The position numbers were made by a program, and so were the translations under genes. From JAKVCB01 sp963578605 (GTDB lineage: Bacteria; Planctomycetota; Planctomycetia; Pirellulales; Lacipirellulaceae): a stretch of DNA of 10,423 nt. The notes beneath the pieces were generated by a model, which worked only from the letters and a program-made list of their open reading frames with translations, searched no databases and was not told the origin of the DNA. The stretch covers positions 1 through 10,423 of the forward strand of contig CAUZEA010000154.1 of assembly GCA_963578605.1 (NCBI GenBank), written 5' to 3'. Of the stretch, positions 5,477 to 10,423 are shown piece after piece; the stretch's first letter is position 1, and each line of letters starts with the position of its first letter.

Positions 5477-5696
5477 CGGTGATGATTCGCAACCAGTTAC
5501 CGAGCAGCACGTTAGTACACTGGTCTCGGCAGTTTGCACCAGGGTTTGCACCAGCGAAGAGGAATCCGTGCACGAAAGCATCGAATCGTTAGCTGCCGAG
5601 TTACGGCAAACACTGCGACCTGACCAGTGCCGTCGACTCGCCGAACTCCTGGTCCAGGAGGGAAACGCGCGGGGAGGGCACTTCATCACAAAATGA
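5477..5696 (+). pseudogene. possible degraded tail of an integrase (or a 42-codon small ORF)
   Basis: An open frame runs out of the antisense of the tRNA fragment and continues DDSQPVTEQHV...VCTRVCTSEEES, then a helix-like ESIESLAAELRQTLRPDQ and RRLAELLVQEGN, to a TGA at 5694-5696. From memory, planctomycete tyrosine integrases near tRNA genes often end with a 'CT..CTS' stretch and a final helix of this type. With the adjacent tRNA half, a decayed integrase 3' end is the best guess. No catalytic recombinase motif (R...HxxR...Y) is visible. Independent translation is possible from GTG 5568-5570, behind AGAGGA at 5558-5563, giving 42 residues. The VCTRVCTS part is encoded by two copies of an 11-bp direct repeat (5532-5542 and 5544-5554). 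Confidence 0.3.
5532..5554 (+). repeat. two tandem copies of an 11-bp direct repeat
   Basis: GTTTGCACCAG occurs at 5532-5542 and again at 5544-5554, one base apart, about 55 bp from the truncated tRNA. In-frame it encodes VCTx twice. It could be a coding duplication, or an arm-type site for an integrase or excisionase, since such sites often lie near the core attachment site as short direct repeats. Confidence 0.4.
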
Positions 5697-6050
5697 CATG
5701 CGCCGAGCCGCTGGTCGATGTCACGCCGCGTAAAGAATTGCGGCGGCGCAGATGACAATTTCGACCGGGGGCCCCAAGCCTTCCCCTGGCGATCCCCTGC
5801 CCCACCCCGGCTCCCTGCCGACGGATACTAGTAAACTCCCTCCGGAGCGCAAAGTGTTTTTCGCGGGTAAGCTACGCACTGCCCGAACACTTCACACTAC
5901 TCGGGAATCGCGCTGTTTTGCTTGCCGGAACTCGCGCCCGCAAGGCGCCGGGGTGGGGTGAACGGTGGTGGTTTTATGTGTTTTATTGGCTGGAATGGGT
6001 GCTAAACTGGTCAGTCACGATTCAAGGGTTTTTCTGCGGGGAGAAAGTGA
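5697..6050. other. non-coding gap upstream of the large repeat protein
   Basis: I see no convincing gene in these 354 bases. The first part is C/G-rich and low in complexity (5766-5820). A small hairpin GCGCC-CGCAA-GGCGC occurs at 5934-5948. Just before the downstream gene, T-rich sequence (5972-5987) and TAAACT (6003-6008) may be parts of a weak promoter, but no good -35/-10 pair is visible. The ribosome site GGGGAG (6038-6043) belongs to the gene at 6051. Confidence 0.5.
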
Positions 6051-9000
6051 ATGCGTAAATTAGCGCTGGTGATTGTTCTTCTGACATGGGTGGTTCCCGC
6101 CAGGGCGACGGTGGTGACGACAGGGGATGTCGCTCCGGGTGGTACCGGCACGCAACCTGACCCTTGGAATGTTGGGGAGAGTCTAGCTGTGGGCAACTCG
6201 GACACCGGCACGTTGAACATCGAGTCAGGTGGCGAAGTCTCCAATACGACGGGCCTGCTCGGTTTACAATCCGGCTCAACAGGATCTGCGACGGTCAGCG
6301 GTACCGACTCGACGTGGACCAACTCAAGTTGGCTGTCCGTGGGCTTTATGGGCTCCGGCACACTGAACGTCGAGTCAGGTGGCGAAGTCTTCAGCACGGA
6401 GGGTCTGCTTGGTTTACAGACTGGCTCAACAGGGATGGCAACGGTCAGCGGCGCCGGTTCGAAGTGGACCAACTCGGATTCTCTTTACATCGGCGGCGGC
6501 AACTTGGGATCCGGTGGTAGCGGAACATTAAACCTTCACGAAAGCGGCGAGGTTGCCGCCACCAACACCGTCAAGCTGTGGTCCACGGGAACCATCAACC
6601 TGGATGGTGGTATCCTGACTACCGGTTCTTTCGATAATAGTGAATCAGGCACATTGAAATTTGTTGACGGCACGTTAACGGTCAGTGGTGCAGGTGGTTC
6701 TTTCGATCCAGGCACGGCCGACTTGAAAATTGACGGCATGATCTCAACCGACCTGCCTGAATTGGTGATTGCCGGCACGGCCCATGCCACGTTGTCGGGT
6801 GACACGATTGTTGGATCGAGTCAACAGGGGAAACTCTTTGTCGATTCTGGAGGCGTGGTTTCCAACACGACCGGTTACATCGGCCGCTATTCCGGCTCTA
6901 CCGGAATTGCGACAATAACCGGCGCCGGGTCAAAGTGGACCAACTCGGGCCCCCTAGAGGTGGGCAGGTTTGGCGACGGCACGCTCAATATTACCAGCGG
7001 CGGACTGGTAGAAGTAGCCGGTGCCACTTCGGTAGCGAAGTACGCCGACTCGAAAGGTTTCATCCATTTTGACAATGGCACACTGTCCACAGGAGGCCTT
7101 ATAAGTTCACTTGAGGATCTCAGCGGCACAGGGACGATCCACACCCACGGGCTGATCAGTGATGTCGACCTGGTCTTTGATGCCACGCACGGCTTGGTGC
7201 AGTCTTTCGCTCTTGCTAATCCGGGACAGAACATCAGCGTCCATCTTGACGTGAATGGAGTCGGCCGAATGGGAGCAGGGCACAGTAGCAGCGGCACTTT
7301 GCAAATTGCAGATGGCGTGACTGTTTCCTCCCCGTCGGGTTACGTCGGTTATAAAGCTGGCTCAACAGGAATTGCAACGGTCACCGGCGAGAATTCGAAG
7401 TGGACCAACTCGCAGTGGCTGGTAGTGGGCAACAAGGGTAACGGCACGTTGAATGTTGAGTCAGGTGGCGAGGTCTCCAGTTACTCTGGTTCCATCGGCA
7501 ACACATATGGATCAACGGGCGTAGCGACGGTAAGCGGTGCGGGTTCGAAGTGGACCAACTCGAACACCCTGACGGTGGGCAGCGCTGGCAACGGAACGCT
7601 GAACATCGAGGACGGGGGCGAGGTATTGAACACTTACAGTCGGATCGGGGTGGCCTACAACCCAAGCGGCGTGGGGACAGTGACGGTCAGCGGCGCAGGT
7701 TCGAAGTGGATCAACTCAAGCTTCCTGACTGTGGGACACACGGGAAAAGGCACACTGATCGTTGAGGACGGGGGCGAGGTCTACAGTTCCGAGGGCACGA
7801 TTGCTGATTGGGAACTTGTGTGCCCCCTTTGTGATGAGGGGTACTTCGATTACCTCGTCGCCGTCGATGGTCAGGGGACCGTGACGGTCAGTGGCGAGGG
7901 TTCGAAGTGGATCAACTCGGGGAAACTGTCTGTGGGTGACCACGGCTGGGGAATACTGAATATCAAGGGAGGGGGCTTGGTTTCTAATACCATCGGTGTC
8001 ATCAGTGAAATCTACAGCTCAACGGGAATGGTAACAGTCAGCGGCGCGGGCTCGAAGTGGATCAACTCGGGCTTACTGACGGTGGGTGACAATGGCGACG
8101 GCACAATGATCGTCGAGGCAGGTGGCGAGGTCTCCAGCGTTAACGGTGCGATCTCTGATGTGGTCGAGTTGTGTCCGTACCTCGGTACCACCTTCTACGG
8201 TTGCGACTTTCGTGATCTCAAGGGGGCGGTAACGATCACCGGCGCGGGTTCGAAATGGACGATCTCGGGCTCCCTGATTGTGGGAGGACCCGAAGCTGAC
8301 GCCACGCTGAACATTGAGTCCGGGGGCCAGGTCTCCAATACCAGCGGACTCATCGCTTATGAATCCGATTCAAAGGCCACGGTCACGATCACTGGCAGCG
8401 ATTCAGTCTGGTCTAACGACGGGGACCTATTCATTGGCGGCAATGGCTCGGTCGCAGGTGGAACAGCGACCGTGACGGTCGGCTCCGGCGGGACACTCTC
8501 GGTAGCCGGCGACACGACAATCTACTCCGCAGCCGCGCTCACGATCGGTGACGCGACGTTGAATACGTCGATCCTGAATCTGGACGGGGGCACGTTCACT
8601 GCACCGGACCTGTCGGGGATGAACACGTTGCAGTTCAACGCGGGCAGCCTGAGCGTGACGGGTCAGGCGGGCCTGGCCATCGACGCAGCTGGACCGCTTG
8701 GCGCATTAGAACTGCATGCGGGCGACGCGTTGAATGTGGAACACACGCTGACGGTCGCCTCGGGTGTGACTGTAACAGTCAGTGCGGCCGTCGTCGAGGT
8801 TGGCGGTCTTGCCGGGGCGGGTAACCTAACCTTCGAGACGGGTACCTACGCGCTGGGTAAAATATCCGACAACGTCGGTATTGCCCTGGCCGGCACACTC
8901 GGTGTGGGCCAGGCCAACCTCTCGTTGGTCGATGCCGACGGAGTCGACCTGGGCAGCACGACCACACTTGCCGGCGGGACGCTCGGCTCGCTCACCGGGT

Positions 9001-9950
9001 TTGCACTCGACTCGGGTGATGCCATCAGTGGTCATGGGGACCTCTTCGGTGACCTGGACCTGGGCAGCGACGGCACGGTTGCAGGTAGCGGAACGGGCCT
9101 CTCGATCTATGGCGATGTTTCCGGTTCCGGAGACATCAGCAACACCACGATTTACGGCAACATCGATGTGGGCAGTAGCGCCGGTCAGTTAGCGCTGACT
9201 GATGTTGTGCTCAGTTCTGCCGGGACCCTGAGCCTGGAGATCGGCGGTCCGGACTGGCAACAGTACGACCGGGTAACGCTGAACGGAACCACAGCGCTGG
9301 CCGGAAATCTCGAAGTCTCGCTGATCGACGGCTTCCTGCCCCAGGTGGGGGACACCTACGGCCTGTTCAGCTTGGCGCCGAGGCTGAACTTGCAGGGGGG
9401 GTTCAATAGCTTGGTGCTGCCCGACCTCGAGGCCATCTCGTGGGACACCAGTAGTTTGCTGACCAGTGGTAGTCTTCTGGCAATTGCTGACCCCTGTGCC
9501 CTCGGCGGAGACGCCAGTTGCGACACGGATGACCTGAACGCATTGATTGCCGCGTTGAACACCACAGATGTGTTATTTGATCTGACGTCAGACGGTGTGG
9601 TGGATGTGGCTGATCTGGACGAGTGGTTAAGCCTGGCCGCCACGGAAAACGGTTATAGCTCACCCTATCTACGTGGTGACCTTCATTTGGATCGGGATGT
9701 CGACCTCAGTGACTACAACATGCTGACCCTTTACTTCAATCCCAGCGGCACCTACGGTCCCTATCTGTGGGACCATGCCAATTTCGACGGCGACAACGAC
9801 GTCGACCTGGCAGACTACAACGCGCTGGCGAGTAACTTTTCGCCCGCCGGTTACGGCGCTGCAGCCGTGCCCGAACCGGCCAGCGCACTTCTTGCACTGC
9901 TGGGCATGCTGTTATTCAGCGCGTGTCGCAGGCTTTCGGTGTTAAGCTAA
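6051..9950 (+). CDS. large secreted repeat protein with dockerin-like repeats and PEP-CTERM anchor
   Basis: ATG 6051 follows GGGGAG at a spacing of 7. The 1299-residue product starts with a Sec signal peptide (about 1-19, MRKLALVIVLLTWVVPARA). Residues 42-790 carry about ten units of roughly 50 residues built on ATVSGAGSKWTNS, then LxVG..G.GTLNVESGGEV, then S...G.IG. This is the pattern of autotransporter-like parallel beta-helix passengers. Three spacer regions (150-285, 315-440, 790-1145) are beta-rich, Gly/Thr/Ser-rich. Residues 1145-1263 hold four dockerin-type calcium-loop motifs (around 1152-1169, 1177-1190, 1210-1223, 1244-1257), forming two likely dockerin-like pairs. The C-terminus has VPEP (1273-1276), a hydrophobic helix and CRR (1292-1294): a PEP-CTERM signal for an exosortase. 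No outer-membrane beta-barrel is present, so it is not a classical autotransporter. It is probably a cell-surface or extracellular-matrix adhesin; the function is inferred from architecture only. Confidence 0.92.
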   Translation: MRKLALVIVLLTWVVPARATVVTTGDVAPGGTGTQPDPWNVGESLAVGNSDTGTLNIESGGEVSNTTGLLGLQSGSTGSATVSGTDSTWTNSSWLSVGFMGSGTLNVESGGEVFSTEGLLGLQTGSTGMATVSGAGSKWTNSDSLYIGGGNLGSGGSGTLNLHESGEVAATNTVKLWSTGTINLDGGILTTGSFDNSESGTLKFVDGTLTVSGAGGSFDPGTADLKIDGMISTDLPELVIAGTAHATLSGDTIVGSSQQGKLFVDSGGVVSNTTGYIGRYSGSTGIATITGAGSKWTNSGPLEVGRFGDGTLNITSGGLVEVAGATSVAKYADSKGFIHFDNGTLSTGGLISSLEDLSGTGTIHTHGLISDVDLVFDATHGLVQSFALANPGQNISVHLDVNGVGRMGAGHSSSGTLQIADGVTVSSPSGYVGYKAGSTGIATVTGENSKWTNSQWLVVGNKGNGTLNVESGGEVSSYSGSIGNTYGSTGVATVSGAGSKWTNSNTLTVGSAGNGTLNIEDGGEVLNTYSRIGVAYNPSGVGTVTVSGAGSKWINSSFLTVGHTGKGTLIVEDGGEVYSSEGTIADWELVCPLCDEGYFDYLVAVDGQGTVTVSGEGSKWINSGKLSVGDHGWGILNIKGGGLVSNTIGVISEIYSSTGMVTVSGAGSKWINSGLLTVGDNGDGTMIVEAGGEVSSVNGAISDVVELCPYLGTTFYGCDFRDLKGAVTITGAGSKWTISGSLIVGGPEADATLNIESGGQVSNTSGLIAYESDSKATVTITGSDSVWSNDGDLFIGGNGSVAGGTATVTVGSGGTLSVAGDTTIYSAAALTIGDATLNTSILNLDGGTFTAPDLSGMNTLQFNAGSLSVTGQAGLAIDAAGPLGALELHAGDALNVEHTLTVASGVTVTVSAAVVEVGGLAGAGNLTFETGTYALGKISDNVGIALAGTLGVGQANLSLVDADGVDLGSTTTLAGGTLGSLTGFALDSGDAISGHGDLFGDLDLGSDGTVAGSGTGLSIYGDVSGSGDISNTTIYGNIDVGSSAGQLALTDVVLSSAGTLSLEIGGPDWQQYDRVTLNGTTALAGNLEVSLIDGFLPQVGDTYGLFSLAPRLNLQGGFNSLVLPDLEAISWDTSSLLTSGSLLAIADPCALGGDASCDTDDLNALIAALNTTDVLFDLTSDGVVDVADLDEWLSLAATENGYSSPYLRGDLHLDRDVDLSDYNMLTLYFNPSGTYGPYLWDHANFDGDNDVDLADYNALASNFSPAGYGAAAVPEPASALLALLGMLLFSACRRLSVLS
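6174..8417 (+). repeat. tandem coding repeats (~150 bp) of the surface protein
   Basis: The repeat core (A/V)T(V/I)(S/T)GxxSxW(T/I)NS begins at about 6285, 6435, 6906, 7371, 7521, 7677, 7878, 8028, 8226 and 8379. Neighbouring units are about 150 bp apart where no insert intervenes. Identity extends to DNA: TCGAAGTGGA followed by CCAACTC or TCAACTC recurs nearly unchanged, while the turns between cores diverge. This suggests repeated duplication or gene conversion with selection on the tryptophan-bearing core. The first (6285, STWTNS) and last (8379, SVWSND) cores are the most divergent, as expected for the edges of an expanding array. Confidence 0.85.
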
Positions 9951-9973
9951 GAACTGGCTCTTAGCATTTTCCC

Positions 9974-9998
9974 GCGGCTGCGACGCTGCTTTAGTTTT
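9974..9998 (+). terminator. weak candidate terminator after the surface-protein gene
   Basis: A 5-bp stem GCGGC/GCTGC (9974-9978 and 9985-9989, one G-U pair) with a 6-nt loop is followed by T-rich TTTAGTTTT (9990-9998). It lies 24 nt past the stop codon. The stem is short for an intrinsic terminator, so this is tentative. Confidence 0.25.
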
Positions 9999-10024
9999 GG
10001 TTTGTGCCCCGGTGTTCCAGACTT

Positions 10025-10054
10025 GATTTCTGAAAGAACGTGGTTTTAGAAATC
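10025..10054. repeat. AT-rich inverted repeat between convergent genes
   Basis: GATTTCT (10025-10031) and AGAAATC (10048-10054) are perfect complements with a 16-nt loop, between the ends of two convergent genes. It may contribute to bidirectional termination, but there is no T-tract directly after either arm. A run of nine G residues follows at 10058-10066. Confidence 0.3.
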
Positions 10055-10110
10055 GCCGGGGGGGGGCCAGGGACTCCAGAAGATTACTCTGGGACAACCT
10101 GTTCGACCAA

Positions 10111-10423
10111 TTAGAGCTTGGGGATCGGGATGAGTTGCGTGGGTCGGGACGGTGCACTGGGTCGACTGGGTCGACTGGGTCCAGGTGCCGGTCTGCGTTG
10201 GTAGTAGGGAAACAGTTCGATCCCAAAACCGCTCGACATCTCTTTTTCCGCTCGCCCAGCCCAGGGAGTTTCCGGGTGGTTCTCGATTACCGCAGCGAAC
10301 CATTTCTTGGCTTGCCTGACATATTCTGAAGTGACATCGCCGGTAATCATTTCCTGGCGACGTGCTACCGACCAGTGAATCAGGTGCACGTTCGGTTCTG
10401 GCATCAAGGGCACCACTTTCGGG
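10111..10423 (-). CDS. C-terminal part of a planctomycete hypothetical protein (5' end outside window)
   Basis: A frame open to the window edge supplies 103 codons and ends at TAA (10111-10113). The visible part includes NVHLIHWSVARRQ, EYVRQAKKWFAAVIENHPETPWAGRAEKEM, FGIELFPYYQRR, then a proline-rich tail (PAPGPSRPSRPSAPSRP) and the end PIPKL. From memory this matches the C-terminus of long planctomycete proteins, some with von Willebrand A domains, that end 'A(K/R)xxLxxVxxEHPGTPWA..A.REL..P.G..W' followed by a proline-rich stretch and P(K)L. That family has no established biochemical role that I can name; the helical segment looks TPR-like. The gene is convergent with the surface-protein gene, with 160 bp between stop codons. 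Function remains unassigned. Confidence 0.75.
   Translation of the reverse strand, partial: PKVVPLMPEPNVHLIHWSVARRQEMITGDVTSEYVRQAKKWFAAVIENHPETPWAGRAEKEMSSGFGIELFPYYQRRPAPGPSRPSRPSAPSRPTQLIPIPKL
10152..10186. repeat. short tandem repeat encoding the proline/serine/arginine tail
   Basis: On the plus strand GGGTCGACT repeats in tandem from about 10159, with degenerate flanking copies. It encodes the SRP repeat (PSRPSRPSAPSRP) of the leftward gene. Nine-base units keep the frame, so copy-number change would lengthen or shorten the linker without breaking the protein. Confidence 0.6.

Noticed and set aside
5270..5482. 70-codon plus-strand frame ending GATGFEPATSASRTQR
   Set aside because: The ending is the well-known spurious translation of the antisense of a tRNA 3' end; the rest is the terminator and intergenic sequence.
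5752..5961. 69-codon plus-strand frame in the gap before the surface protein
   Set aside because: Low-complexity proline/arginine-rich translation with no ribosome site or recognisable pattern.
6174..8417. CRISPR-like array
   Set aside because: The regularly spaced repeats are in-frame coding repeats of a single protein, with variable spacing and no palindromic repeat unit.
6051..9950. Classical type V autotransporter
   Set aside because: There is no C-terminal beta-barrel. The C-terminus has dockerin-like motifs and a PEP-CTERM signal instead.
9942..10303. Overlapping minus-strand frames of 85-94 codons in the gap and gene tail
   Set aside because: They are shadows of the partial gene at 10111-10423, whose frame carries the recognisable HPETPWA segment and stays open to the window edge.

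Overview
The window looks like chromosomal DNA of a planctomycete, probably a Pirellulaceae/Rhodopirellula-type marine bacterium. The clues are a Tat-exported protein of a type common in that group, an atypical LmbE/PIG-L deacetylase, a very long secreted repeat protein ending in dockerin-like repeats plus a PEP-CTERM sorting tail, and a C-terminal fragment resembling planctomycete proteins ending in 'HP(G/E)TPWA...'. Base composition is moderate, genes are widely spaced, and Shine-Dalgarno signals are strong on some genes and absent on others. The taxonomy is inferred from protein style, not from a marker gene.

Left part (1-5201): every gene reads leftward. From right to left: a consensus-like promoter (5172-5201), a small possibly secreted protein (4728-5144), a second weaker promoter (4550-4578), a short frame resembling the N-terminus of a SulP anion transporter (4219-4443), an SLC4-family bicarbonate transporter (2588-4210), a hairpin/T-tract terminator (2552-2581) and a beta-carbonic anhydrase (1905-2486). 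The transporter and anhydrase form a plausible inorganic-carbon or pH-homeostasis module: the anhydrase interconverts CO2 and bicarbonate in the cytoplasm while the transporter moves bicarbonate across the inner membrane. The transporter resembles animal Na+-coupled bicarbonate cotransporters (Asp in the 'LDQNITT' motif) more than band-3 anion exchangers. Next come a nested inverted-repeat structure overlapping a promoter (1715-1797), a PIG-L deacetylase (997-1680), and the 5' part of a Tat-signal protein (1-732) with its own promoter (772-800).

Middle (5390-6050): a tRNA-Pro(CGG) gene that exists only as its 3' half (anticodon arm, T arm, 3' acceptor strand), followed by a hairpin terminator. 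This is the classic footprint of a tyrosine-recombinase element integrated into a tRNA gene. A short frame beside it (5477-5696) may be the degraded tail of the integrase. Because the terminator lies on the low-coordinate side, the inserted DNA is probably on the high-coordinate side.

Right part (6051-10423): one 1299-residue secreted protein (6051-9950, + strand) made of about ten ~50-residue beta-helix-type repeats, two cysteine-bearing inserts at the same place in the repeat, a second beta-rich region, dockerin-like calcium-binding repeats and a PEP-CTERM anchor. It is followed by the 3' end of a convergent gene on the minus strand (10111-10423).

The best candidates for something new are the NBC-like bacterial transporter beside a carbonic anhydrase, the truncated tRNA attachment site, the inverted-repeat promoter element, and the cysteine inserts of the repeat protein. 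I see no CRISPR array, defence system or complete mobile element.
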